From: Chitinophagaceae bacterium
GTDB lineage: Bacteria > Bacteroidota > Bacteroidia > Chitinophagales > Chitinophagaceae
Length of the DNA: 50,420 nucleotides
Direction of reading: 5' to 3'
Assembly (NCBI GenBank): GCA_026786345.1
Contig: JAJAYD010000075.1
Coordinates: forward strand, 1 to 50,420
In this document: piece by piece, positions 16,367 through 24,922 of the stretch
How the letters are laid out: the number at the start of each line of letters is the position of its first letter
Position numbering within the stretch: the first letter of the stretch is position 1
Notes under the pieces: model-generated
Database searches by the model: none
What the model saw: only the letters and a program-made list of their open reading frames with translations
What the model was told of the DNA's origin: nothing
Translations under genes and position numbers: made by a program

Positions 16367-18274
16367 CTAAACCGGTAAATATATTGTAAACGTCGCACCT
16401 ACTTCCGGTTCTCCTTTGGCAGTTAAAGCACCTTTGTGATTTTGTATAATCCGCTTGCAAATTGCCAGGCCCAAACCGGTACCGGGGTATTCGCTTTTAC
16501 CATGCAAACGTTGAAACAACTCGAAAATTCTTTGGTGATATTTTTGGTCGAAACCAATGCCATTGTCTTTAAAATCAATTTTATAATAAGTGCCTCTCAA
16601 TAGGTCGGGATCTGCACCATCGAACACCGATACATGATTGGTGCAGGTTATGATAATTTCGGGTGGCACACCGGGCTTATTATATTTTAAAGCATTGAGC
16701 AACAGGTTTTCCATTAACTGGTGAAACTGAAAATTAATTACATTGGTAGTTGGTAATTTGTCCGATATTATTATTGCTTTTTTCTCTTCGATGGTATCCC
16801 GTATTTCATATTTAACCTCTTCAAGTATTTGGTTAAGGTCACTTAATTTAAAATCGCGGGGTTGAGAATTTGTTCTCGAAAAAGTAAGCAGGTCGTCAAT
16901 AAGCGTTTGCATCCGCCTGGCTGCCATATCCATTCTCTTAAAGTATTCGGTACCCTGTGGCGACAGCAAGTGGTATTCCTTCTCCATTAACCTGCTAGAG
17001 AAAGTTTGAATTTTTCTTAATGGTTCCTGCAGGTCATGGCTGGCAACGTAACTAAAAGAGGCAAGCTCATTATTGAATTGCTCCAACTGATGGTTCTTAT
17101 GCTTTAAAATATGGTTGAGTTCTACCAGTTTGTTGGTTACCTTTTTAATAACAGTAAGGTCGTGCGAAATGCAGAGGACACCAAAATTGAAACCATCCGA
17201 ACCGGTTATAGGCGAAATAAACATATCGTAAAAGTCATTACTATCTGCTGATTTTTCTTCACGGTGAACAGTGTTGCCTTTCAACGCTTCATCCAGGTAT
17301 CTTAACATAGCCTGTCCTGCATCGCCGTGAAATACTTCCAGTACATGTTTGCCTAAAACATCTTTGCGTAAAAGGCCGGTCTTTGCTTCGCATTTACGGT
17401 TCCAGGCCGTAACGTTTAAATTATTGTCAAAGGCCGAAACATAATCAATACTGTGCTCAAAAATCATTTCATTCAATGTAGACTTTTCGCTCAGGCGCAT
17501 CATTAACATTTCTTCCCTGGTAACATCTTGTATTGTACCTAAAATAATCCGTTCCCCTTTATGGTTTTGTATCGATTTACTGATGCTTTTTATATGCTTT
17601 ACTTCCCCTGCAGGGGTTACAATACGAAAATTAAAATGATGGGGCGTTTCAGCATGATGGACGATTTCATCTGAAGTAAATATCTTCTCCTTATCCTCCG
17701 GATGAACAAATTTGTAAAAACTTTCCAGCCCCGAAAAAAACTGGTTCTCCTCAACCCCAAAAATTTTGTACAGGTTGCCCGAATAATTATAGTCGCCGGT
17801 AAAAAGGTTGGTTTGCCAGTTACCCAGGTTGGCTAATTCTTCACTTTGTTGAAAAGCTTCGTTTACGTGCCGTAAGTGGTTTTCGGCCTGCTTAAACTCA
17901 GTTATATTTTGAATAGTACCTGTGTAGTTCTTGCCACTTCCGTTTGGGGAGGTTTCTAATCTGAAAAAAGCTTTATAATAGTGCGGAACTTCTTCATTTT
18001 TTGTTCGATACTCCACTACGGCAGTACCATTTTTGATTGAGGAATAAAATGCCTCTTTAACTAAAGGCACATCTTCCAACAAAATCTCACCAAACAATTC
18101 TTTAGTAGCTACCAATTGGTTGCTGTCAATTCTACGGGTCAAAAAATTACCCGATGCATCAACCCACGAAAGCAGACCACCGGTTGCATCGTACTCCCAA
18201 CCGGATATGCCTGTATTTTGCTGCGACCTTTTTAATAGATCGGTCATCCTGATTTGGTCATTGCTTTCACCCAT
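16367..18274 (-). CDS. Multi-PAS histidine kinase
   Basis: The 635-residue protein carries three PAS-like domains (about residues 15-130, 145-255 and 265-380), with PAC-type ends such as GTIQNITEFKQA. A coiled linker and a HisKA domain with His413 in SYVASHDLQEPLRKIQTF follow, and then an HATPase domain (DNGIGFDQKY, GTGLGLAICKR). No membrane helix or signal peptide is visible, so it is cytoplasmic. It lacks a receiver domain and no response regulator gene lies beside it. The single-domain regulator at 11149 is a possible but unproven partner. Confidence 0.92.
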   Translation of the reverse strand: MGESNDQIRMTDLLKRSQQNTGISGWEYDATGGLLSWVDASGNFLTRRIDSNQLVATKELFGEILLEDVPLVKEAFYSSIKNGTAVVEYRTKNEEVPHYYKAFFRLETSPNGSGKNYTGTIQNITEFKQAENHLRHVNEAFQQSEELANLGNWQTNLFTGDYNYSGNLYKIFGVEENQFFSGLESFYKFVHPEDKEKIFTSDEIVHHAETPHHFNFRIVTPAGEVKHIKSISKSIQNHKGERIILGTIQDVTREEMLMMRLSEKSTLNEMIFEHSIDYVSAFDNNLNVTAWNRKCEAKTGLLRKDVLGKHVLEVFHGDAGQAMLRYLDEALKGNTVHREEKSADSNDFYDMFISPITGSDGFNFGVLCISHDLTVIKKVTNKLVELNHILKHKNHQLEQFNNELASFSYVASHDLQEPLRKIQTFSSRLMEKEYHLLSPQGTEYFKRMDMAARRMQTLIDDLLTFSRTNSQPRDFKLSDLNQILEEVKYEIRDTIEEKKAIIISDKLPTTNVINFQFHQLMENLLLNALKYNKPGVPPEIIITCTNHVSVFDGADPDLLRGTYYKIDFKDNGIGFDQKYHQRIFELFQRLHGKSEYPGTGLGLAICKRIIQNHKGALTAKGEPEVGATFTIYLPV

Positions 18275-18490
18275 TTTTATTGAATCTTTTTTTACTGAGT
18301 TATAATTAAAAATCAGGCGACCATAGGCTACTTATTCCCTGGCCACCCTTTTTAGAACGATGCATTAATATTCGTCTTTAATGCATAGATGAAAAAATAA
18401 TTATGCCATTTAGAAAAGCTGAGAGCGTGGATCTTGCACTATTAATCAAATAAAACTATCCCACCATTTATAAAGTATGAATCTCATTAA

Positions 18491-19100
18491 AATATACAAA
18501 CTTCACAGGGAAGTTCTGCTAAAGAAAGCAAGTATACTTTGCGAATACCCTTTGCGCAAATTGATACGGTACTAAAAATGGCCAGGCGAATAGATGCTTT
18601 GGTATTTATTGATTTGCAAATTGGACTAAGCACCCTGCAAAGGGAAATTACTCATGTTGAAAGAATACCTCAAAAAACCAAATGTGCATTTGGGTATTGA
18701 TCCGGAGTTTTCAATTAAAACAGGCAGCCGCCCAGGTTCACGCATCGGGTCGTTTAATGCTGCCGATATTAATTATGCTACACAATATTTGGCCGACCTG
18801 GTCAAAACTTATGATCTTCCTCCCAAAATTTTAGTGGTACATCGCTTTACAAAAAAAATGGTTGAGAATTATAAGGACATACAGTTAAGGCCCGAAGTAC
18901 ACTTTGTAATGGATATGGATGGATGGGGTTATCGCGAAAAAAAGTTCAGCACCTATGAGTGGTTCATAAAAAGAGAGCCTGTTCAATGGACGGGGTTCAA
19001 AATATTTTATAAGAACGATACCAAAACCGATTCAGTAGAAATGCAACCAACGGAAGTGATGAAACTGGTACCTGCTCCCATCTACATTCAGTATCAATAA
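18491..19100 (+). pseudogene. Decayed gene, N-terminally truncated and frameshifted
   Basis: An uninterrupted C-terminal part (18654-19100, starting MLKEYLKKPNVHLGIDPEFS) is preceded in another frame, from 18491, by a coding-like stretch ending IDALVFIDLQIGLSTLQREI. The two parts join naturally if one base near 18650 is extra: ...LQREI then LMLKEYLKKPNV. Upstream of 18491 the first frame hits a stop (18488), and no signal peptide is found, so the N-terminus is lost. The C-terminal half (GIDPEFSIKTG, HRFTKKMVENYK, MDMDGWGYREKK) looks like a conserved lipoprotein of unknown function. I infer a pseudogene; a sequencing error could explain the frameshift but not the missing start. Confidence 0.7.
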
Positions 19101-19113
19101 GATAATACAGGCA

Positions 19114-19146
19114 CAAAAAAAGGATGTCCATTTTATGAACATCCTT
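19114..19146 (-). terminator. Terminator of the ArsR-type regulator gene
   Basis: On the minus strand AAGGATGT and ACATCCTT form an 8-bp stem (19120-19127 with 19139-19146), followed by seven T residues. Confidence 0.85.
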
Positions 19147-19167
19147 AATACCGTGAAATACTTCCAA

Positions 19168-19512
19168 TTATTTACTAACTAAATTTTCTACAAACTGGTT
19201 AACCTCGGCAACACGATTGTAATTAACAGCATAATAAATAAATTTTCCATCGCGTTGTGTCATCACTATTCCGGTTCTGCGTAAAATGGCCAGGTGCTGA
19301 GAGGCCACGGATTGTTCCAATCTCAATTTCACATAAATTTCTGTTACCGTTAAGCGTTCACTCTCGTCTAATAGCTTAATCATTTGCTGGCGAAGTTTGT
19401 GATTTAAAGCCCTTAAAATGAGCGAAGATTTCTTAACATGCAGGAAGTCTAATTTAATGGTGTTACTATCTTCCTTGCTTGAGATAGTAATACTTTGTGA
19501 GGAATTAATCAT
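19168..19512 (-). CDS. ArsR-family winged-helix transcriptional regulator
   Basis: The 114-residue protein has a winged-helix core: HKLRQQMIKLLDESERLTVTEIYVKLRLEQSVASQHLAILRRTGIV covers helix 2 to the recognition helix (named here by end residues only), followed by the wing QRDGKFIYYAVN. No Cys metal-binding motif (ELCVCDL type) is present, so it is not an obvious arsenic sensor. I chose the ATG at 19512; alternatives at 19536 and 19572 add hydrophobic, unlikely N-terminal residues. It lies 64 bp after tsaB on the same strand and has its own terminator. Confidence 0.85.
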   Translation of the reverse strand: MINSSQSITISSKEDSNTIKLDFLHVKKSSLILRALNHKLRQQMIKLLDESERLTVTEIYVKLRLEQSVASQHLAILRRTGIVMTQRDGKFIYYAVNYNRVAEVNQFVENLVSK

Positions 19513-19575
19513 GGCTATGGGGGGTTTATGAAACATAGTAAATATATATATAATAAAGAATATATCAAACACACA

Positions 19576-20280
19576 TCAGCTTTTTTGTATATCTACTCTT
19601 TTATCCCCGAAATAAAATTCCTTAAAATATTGAGGGTGGCTATAAGTAACGTTTGAAAATTGATTTTTGTTAAAATATTCGTCAGCAAGAATGCCTAAAT
19701 ATTCAGCAGAAGTGATAACATTTATAATCTCAACATTGTTTTGTGGAAGATAAAATATTTTTAAACTTCCATTTCCGAAAAAATAAATGTTTTTGTTTTC
19801 CACATCTTGCAAAAATTCAATGGCTAAAATTTTTGGCATCGTTGGTAGCACCTCCTCCAAATCCATATTATACATAGCCATAAAAACTTCCATTCTGCGG
19901 GCATCAATCATAGGACACAATAACTGGCCCTCAAAAACGGGCAGTCCTTTTTTAATAATCATATTTTTAGCAGCACATGCCATCACCAGTAATGTGTTCA
20001 GGCAAATCAATGGTTTGTTAAGTGCATAGCACAAACCTTTTGCCGCCGCCATACTTACCCTAAGGCCGGTATAGCTACCCGGCCCCGAAGTCACGGCAAA
20101 GGCATTCACTTCATTCATCGTTATCTTACTCTGCTGCAATAAGCTTTCAATAGCCTTATGAACAAAGGCTGCATGCTCCTTTTGCTGCTCGTTGCTCTTA
20201 ATTGCTACAAGGCTTCCATTTTTACACAACGCTACTGATGCGTTATCTGTTGCCGTATCTATATTTATGATTAACGCCAT
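19576..20280 (-). CDS. tsaB: tRNA threonylcarbamoyladenosine biosynthesis protein TsaB
   Basis: The 234-residue protein begins MALIINIDTATDNASVALC, the ASKHA-fold phosphate loop of TsaB. It contains the conserved VTSGPGSYTGLRVSMAAAKGL segment and a CPMIDARRMEVFMAMY segment. TsaB pairs with TsaD and TsaE to add threonylcarbamoyl to A37 of ANN-decoding tRNAs. The start codon overlaps the end of the 3HCDH-like gene by 10 bp, so the two are translated together. Length is typical. Confidence 0.95.
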   Translation of the reverse strand: MALIINIDTATDNASVALCKNGSLVAIKSNEQQKEHAAFVHKAIESLLQQSKITMNEVNAFAVTSGPGSYTGLRVSMAAAKGLCYALNKPLICLNTLLVMACAAKNMIIKKGLPVFEGQLLCPMIDARRMEVFMAMYNMDLEEVLPTMPKILAIEFLQDVENKNIYFFGNGSLKIFYLPQNNVEIINVITSAEYLGILADEYFNKNQFSNVTYSHPQYFKEFYFGDKRVDIQKS

Positions 20281-20891
20281 GGGTTTACACTTTTAATTAG
20301 TAAAGGAGCCGGTGTAAACCTGGGCTCAGTTTCTGACAATTGCGTCAATAGCGAAGCAATTTTTTTAAGACCAATTTTACTGCCCCACTCAAAAGGGCCA
20401 TAAGGATAATTAGTGCCCAATTTCATAGCAAGGTCAATCGCTTCTTTTGTGCTTACTCCATCTTCGTAAGCAAACCATGCTTCGTTAATTATCATTGCCA
20501 CAATTCTTGCTGTAATCATGCCGGGTGTATCTTCAACAAACCTGTATTGCCAATTAAATAGAGCAAATAACTCAGTCAGGAACCACTTGTCTGCTTCCCT
20601 TATAACCACTTCTTTTAATGGTCTTTGTAAAAACCCCGGCCAGGCGTTTATTCTCGAGACCCGTTCTGGTAACGCATCTAAAGTTGTACAAACTGCATTC
20701 ACTATCACCGGGCAATCAAAGGCGGTTAAAGTTTTGGTACCACCTGGCAACGTTTCTTCATCCAACAAATAAAAAATAACATCAGGCCGGGCATCAATTT
20801 CGTTAATTGCATGGTGATGAGTTAACTGCACTCCGCTACAATCGTTGAAACACTTTACCAATTCCTGGTCTGCAATTACAGCTACCCTCAT
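20271..20891 (-). CDS. 3-hydroxyacyl-CoA dehydrogenase C-terminal-like protein
   Basis: The 206-residue protein matches the C-terminal helical domain of 3-hydroxyacyl-CoA dehydrogenases in its second half: RINAWPGFLQRP, ADKWFLTELFALFNW, TPGMITARIVAMIINEAWFAYEDGV and TNYPYGPFEWGSKIG. The N-terminal half is short and has MRVAVIADQELVK instead of a Gly-rich NAD-binding loop. I infer a family member that has lost dinucleotide binding; its substrate and role are unknown. It overlaps tsaB by 10 bp and is divergent from the RidA gene. Confidence 0.75.
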   Translation of the reverse strand: MRVAVIADQELVKCFNDCSGVQLTHHHAINEIDARPDVIFYLLDEETLPGGTKTLTAFDCPVIVNAVCTTLDALPERVSRINAWPGFLQRPLKEVVIREADKWFLTELFALFNWQYRFVEDTPGMITARIVAMIINEAWFAYEDGVSTKEAIDLAMKLGTNYPYGPFEWGSKIGLKKIASLLTQLSETEPRFTPAPLLIKSVNPWR

Positions 20892-20913
20892 TTTTAAATT
20901 TGAGGCATAAAAT

Positions 20914-20921
20914 TAGGTTTG
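20914..20921 (+). promoter_or_regulatory. Possible Bacteroidota -7 element upstream of the RidA gene
   Basis: TAGGTTTG matches the TAnnTTTG -7 consensus and lies 48 bp before the RidA start codon. No convincing -33 TTTG is seen at the usual distance. Confidence 0.35.
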
Positions 20922-20968
20922 TTAGTTGGAGGAAATTATATCAACTTGGCCTTTTTAATGAAATCTTT

Positions 20969-21358
20969 ATGAGCAAAACAATCATTAATACGCCCAACGC
21001 ACCGGCACCTATTGGGCCTTACAACCAGGCGGTACTTGTAAATAATACGCTCTACATAAGCGGACAGATTGCGATAAACCCACAAACCAACGAGTTACTT
21101 ACAGGCGATGCAGGTGTGGAGGCGCACCAATGCATGCGCAACCTGGAGGCTATTTTGCACCAAGCGGGAATGAATTTTACGCATGTTGCCAAAACAACCA
21201 TTTTTCTTTCGGATATGAATTTTTTTGCCCGGGTAAATGAAGTGTATGGTTCTTACTTTGCTGCCGGTTATCCCGCCAGGGAAACAGTTGCTGTTAAAGG
21301 TCTACCCAAAGGTGTGAACGTAGAAATAAGCATGATTGCGTGTTTGAGTGCATCCTAA
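20969..21358 (+). CDS. ridA: RidA-family enamine/imine deaminase
   Basis: The 129-residue protein has the RidA/YjgF signatures: NAPAPIGPYNQAV near the start, ISGQIAINPQT, the Arg in RNLEAILHQAG and the C-terminal segment PARETVAVKGLPKGVNVEISMIA. RidA hydrolyses reactive 2-aminoacrylate released by PLP enzymes. The ATG at 20969 (MSKTIINT) gives the standard family length; an in-frame ATG at 20900 would add 23 non-conserved residues. It is divergent from the 3HCDH-like gene. Confidence 0.95.
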   Translation: MSKTIINTPNAPAPIGPYNQAVLVNNTLYISGQIAINPQTNELLTGDAGVEAHQCMRNLEAILHQAGMNFTHVAKTTIFLSDMNFFARVNEVYGSYFAAGYPARETVAVKGLPKGVNVEISMIACLSAS

Positions 21359-21497
21359 GTTGTCGCACCTCAATGGGGACCTGTTGGCGGTCAGGCGACA
21401 ATTTGGGGTGCACCCGCCTATTTGTAGGGCGCAGGCAATTATGGACGTTTACTTTGTAATTAATAACCTTTTTTTACCTGCAATATATTTTTGATCG

Positions 21498-21554
21498 GCG
21501 CTGTGGCGGCTCCCCCGTCAAACCTGCGGGGTCGCCCTCTTATACTTGCAGCGC
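21498..21554. repeat. GC-rich nested palindrome (REP-like) in a spacer
   Basis: Three nested complementary pairs occur in order: GCGCTG with CAGCGC, GGCG with CGCC, and CCCCG with CGGGG. The whole 57-nt block could fold into one long interrupted stem. It lies between the RidA and galK genes, which are convergent, so it could also act as a terminator. Confidence 0.5.
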
Positions 21555-21608
21555 TTTCTGCGGCTTCGTGTAGTTGTTGAGTTTCTAAACAAACTGCTTT
21601 ACTCAGCT

Positions 21609-22763
21609 TTATACCGCTTCATAAGTGCCATCGCTTAAAGCCATATCGTAAACCTCTGCATCAATATTAAAAGCTGCTTTGTACTCCTTTAAAATAGTTT
21701 GGGTTATGGCCCCCCATTCGCTAATTTTAATAAGGTTAATGGTACAACCTCCAAAACCGCCACCCATTAGCCTGCTACCAATTATAGCCGGAAACTTTTT
21801 TGCCTGCTCCACCAAAAAATCAAGTTCGGGACAACTTACTTCATACAACTTACTCAGTCCTTCATGGGTTTCAAACATCAATTTTCCAAACTGCTTAAGC
21901 TCGTGGTTTTCCAGGTGCTTCGAGGCTTTTAATGTTCTTTCTATTTCACCGGTAACATACAGGCTTCGCTTGTATATATTTTCGGGTAATTGCGCTTTGT
22001 TTTTCTCTACATCGGCCCTTGACAGATCCTGCCACGAGGTGACTTCCGGCACCAGCAATTTTAAAATCTTAAATCCTTCCGCACATTCATTTCTCCTTTC
22101 GTTATAAGCACTGCCTGCCAGGGAGTGATGCACTTTTGTATTGATGAGTATGATGGAGTATTCCGTTAATGGCAATGGCAGGTATTTGAAATCAAGGTTC
22201 ATACAATTCAACAGTATTACATGATCCATTTTGCCCATCATGTTGGCAAACATATCCATGATGCCACATTGAACTCCGGGATAAGTATGCTCAGCTTTTT
22301 GAGCCATTTTAGCTATAGTAACCCGGTCAAGTCCATATTGAAAAAGATCGTTTAAGGCAACCAATAAGCCACACTCCACGGCTGCCGACGACGACATGCC
22401 GGCACCGACGGGAAGGTTGCCACCAAAAACACAGTCAAATCCACCAATAACATAACCGGCCTTTTGTACCTGGTCCATTATGCCCAAAACATAATTCTTC
22501 CAGCCATCCATTTTATGAACATTGGTTACCTCAATTGATAAACTTTCGTGTAAATCGGTGGAATAAAAACTTGCTGTGTTGGTAGTGTTTGGTGCTACTG
22601 CATACCAAATGCCTTTATTAATTGCGGCCGGCATAACAAAACCATCGTTATAATCTACATGCTCTCCAATAAGGTTAATTCGGCCGGGAGCAAAGTATAG
22701 ACGGGGCGTTGTCGTAAATTTTGCTGCAAAGGTGGTAAGCACTCGTTCTGATGATGAAGGCAT
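21609..22763 (-). CDS. galK: Galactokinase
   Basis: The 384-residue GHMP kinase has the galactokinase signature APGRINLIGEHVDYNDGFVMP near residues 27-47, the GHMP ATP-binding loop LPVGAGMSSSAAVECG, and the third motif GGGFGGCTINLI near the C-terminus. It phosphorylates galactose in the Leloir pathway. It lies 7 bp after the mutarotase gene on the same strand, so galM and galK are probably one operon. No galT or galE is present in the window. Confidence 0.96.
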   Translation of the reverse strand: MPSSSERVLTTFAAKFTTTPRLYFAPGRINLIGEHVDYNDGFVMPAAINKGIWYAVAPNTTNTASFYSTDLHESLSIEVTNVHKMDGWKNYVLGIMDQVQKAGYVIGGFDCVFGGNLPVGAGMSSSAAVECGLLVALNDLFQYGLDRVTIAKMAQKAEHTYPGVQCGIMDMFANMMGKMDHVILLNCMNLDFKYLPLPLTEYSIILINTKVHHSLAGSAYNERRNECAEGFKILKLLVPEVTSWQDLSRADVEKNKAQLPENIYKRSLYVTGEIERTLKASKHLENHELKQFGKLMFETHEGLSKLYEVSCPELDFLVEQAKKFPAIIGSRLMGGGFGGCTINLIKISEWGAITQTILKEYKAAFNIDAEVYDMALSDGTYEAV

Positions 22764-22770
22764 AACTAGG

Positions 22771-23727
22771 TTACAAAGATTTAATTATAAATTTTGTTGA
22801 GAAGGAAATTCGTTCCTGTGGTTCCAGCACTTGTAACCCCATAAAATTGTTAAGTGCGTCCGGTGCAGCACTCAGGTTTTCAATTGCAATGCTGTTACGG
22901 TGAGGCGGGGTAAAAATCTGGAGGTAAGGGTATTGTTCTGATGGATGAATTTCTACCTGTATCTTCCTTATTGGGTTTCTAAAAACAACCATCGGCTGGC
23001 ATTCAGCAAAGTTTACTGTAAAACAATTATCTAACCAGGTGGAGCCTAACTTTTTTAATGAGCCAAATTCCTGGTAAGGCGTTTTAGCTCCAGTTGGTAT
23101 AAGTGCCTCATTAAATTCAAGTTTTTCCTTACTCTGAAATTCCAGTTGGCAAACGTCTATTTTATCACCCAAAGCAAAATACGGATGCCAGCCATCCGCT
23201 ACAGGCACCAACTGGTCATCAATGTTTGTAATGGTGGTCTTAATGCACAGTGTACAATCCTTTTTCAAACAATATTCCACTTCGCACCTATACAAAAATG
23301 GAAATCCTTCGTTTTGGTTCTCATACACATATTGTAAAATAACTTTTGCATATTCGTCTGTTACAATCGTGTCAATAATTGAAAAAACCTGGTCGAACAG
23401 AAGCCCGTGGATAGCGCTATCGCTCAACGAAAATTTGGTAAGCTTATGGTCAGCTTCGCCAAAATGATATTTTGCATTTTTTATGCGGCAAACAAAAGGT
23501 GAAAGCCTGGCACTTTTAAAAGCTACCGTAATATGTTGTTTAGCATTGTGCACACTTTCAAAACCATCAATTACATTGAAGTTTTCACCATTGTGTTGCT
23601 TACAAAATTTATTAAGTAAAGCCCCAAAAGTATAGATCTCCACCTGTGCTTTTTGTTCGGCTTCGGCTATGGTTATAACAGGATGTAGGCCGGAATCATC
23701 TATAACAATTGTGAAATGCATAGCCAT
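22771..23727 (-). CDS. Aldose 1-epimerase (mutarotase) family protein
   Basis: The 318-residue protein has the mutarotase core: a His in SAIHGLLFDQ, the second His in DGWHPYFALG and the catalytic Glu in IAIENLSAAPDALNNF. It interconverts sugar anomers and, beside galK, probably acts on galactose. I chose the ATG at 23727, since the ATG at 23859 would overlap the upstream gene and add 44 unlikely residues; one at 23721 is equally possible. It sits 34 bp after a DUF2157-type gene and 7 bp before galK. Confidence 0.85.
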   Translation of the reverse strand: MAMHFTIVIDDSGLHPVITIAEAEQKAQVEIYTFGALLNKFCKQHNGENFNVIDGFESVHNAKQHITVAFKSARLSPFVCRIKNAKYHFGEADHKLTKFSLSDSAIHGLLFDQVFSIIDTIVTDEYAKVILQYVYENQNEGFPFLYRCEVEYCLKKDCTLCIKTTITNIDDQLVPVADGWHPYFALGDKIDVCQLEFQSKEKLEFNEALIPTGAKTPYQEFGSLKKLGSTWLDNCFTVNFAECQPMVVFRNPIRKIQVEIHPSEQYPYLQIFTPPHRNSIAIENLSAAPDALNNFMGLQVLEPQERISFSTKFIIKSL

Positions 23728-23761
23728 CAGATTTGAGCATGAAAGTACTGAAACAATTAAT

Positions 23762-24922
23762 CTAGAAGCGTTCGCCTGCACCACCTCCACCAAAACTTCC
23801 TCCGCCAAAGGTCGTTTCCTGCTGAAGGGTAGCTTTACTCTGGCCAAATGTTTCTGCAATTATTACACCTTCTAAATTGGCAGTCTCCTGTTTTCTTCTT
23901 TTTACATTTTCAAATATAAAACCGCCTTTAGATTTTTTTAAATATTTGGTAAGCAGGTAAGCACCTAGGCAAATAATCATACCCGCTAATACCATTGCTG
24001 CTTCTGCCGGTAAAATGGAGTAGTAATAACGATAGGTAAGTACCGTAATTGCTATGCATAAAATGCCCACCCTGCATAATATTACATCTTTGTATTTTAT
24101 GCCTGTAGCTACATAGCCCAATGGAATAAATACAGTGAATGCCCACATAAAATATTTGAATAGCAGTGGCAGTGAGGTGTTGGCCGAACCAGGTAAGATT
24201 TCTTTTGAAAATTCGGCTACAACAAAATAATTGCCTGCAACATAAAATGTAAGTACAGACAATATTTGAAGTACAAATACTCCCTTTGAATAATACACAT
24301 GCATCCTTTCGCTCTTACTTTTTTTACAAACGAAATACACAACGGCAGCAAATGCCATCATAATAAAAGGCAAAATAATTTTTGCTGATGTGCCTAAGTA
24401 TATACCAACATTTACAATAAAAACTACCAATGCACCAAACGAAACAATGGCCATGATACTATCAGCAAACCGGAGAAAAAAACAAAGACTGATAATACCA
24501 ACAAAAGCAGAGGTCAGCAAATCTTCGTTCACTCCTTTCGGCATCATTTCTAAAAATGCCCCGGTAAAAAACACGATGGTTGCTAACATCAGCACATGGT
24601 CTACGCCGGAGTTGAAATGTTTTTTAGTAGCGGTTACATAGCTGAGTACGGCATAACAGCCGCCTGCGAACACTATCATAAAAACCAGTGGCGAACTGAA
24701 ATTTGTAATAAACCCAATTAAACCAACTGAAGACAGCACAATAAAAGTGGTTAACAACCCAAGTCCAATTCTAACAAATATGTTGGGGGAGTATAGGTCA
24801 ACCATGTAGTGGGTTTTGATCTCTGTTTCCTTTTGAGGCGAAATCAAATTAAGGTCTGCAGCTTCTTCGGCAGCCTCATGAATGGCAAGATTCTCCAGAG
24901 TGGTTTTGTTATATGCCAGCAT
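23762..24922 (-). CDS. Multipass membrane protein, DUF2157-associated, with Gly-rich tail
   Basis: The 386-residue protein has a cytoplasmic helical N-terminus (HEAAEEAADLNLISPQKETEIK), about ten predicted transmembrane helices, and a C-terminal cytoplasmic tail ending FGGGSFGGGGAGERF. The pattern matches the membrane proteins usually encoded next to DUF2157 proteins. No catalytic motif is visible and the function is unknown. It overlaps the upstream DUF2157 gene by 14 bp, so the two products are likely partners. It is followed by galM-galK on the same strand, which may be read-through rather than functional linkage. Confidence 0.75.
   Translation of the reverse strand: MLAYNKTTLENLAIHEAAEEAADLNLISPQKETEIKTHYMVDLYSPNIFVRIGLGLLTTFIVLSSVGLIGFITNFSSPLVFMIVFAGGCYAVLSYVTATKKHFNSGVDHVLMLATIVFFTGAFLEMMPKGVNEDLLTSAFVGIISLCFFLRFADSIMAIVSFGALVVFIVNVGIYLGTSAKIILPFIMMAFAAVVYFVCKKSKSERMHVYYSKGVFVLQILSVLTFYVAGNYFVVAEFSKEILPGSANTSLPLLFKYFMWAFTVFIPLGYVATGIKYKDVILCRVGILCIAITVLTYRYYYSILPAEAAMVLAGMIICLGAYLLTKYLKKSKGGFIFENVKRRKQETANLEGVIIAETFGQSKATLQQETTFGGGSFGGGGAGERF

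Noticed and set aside
21609-23727. A complete Leloir galactose operon
   Set aside because: Only galK and a mutarotase are present. No galT or galE lies in the window, so a full pathway cannot be claimed here.
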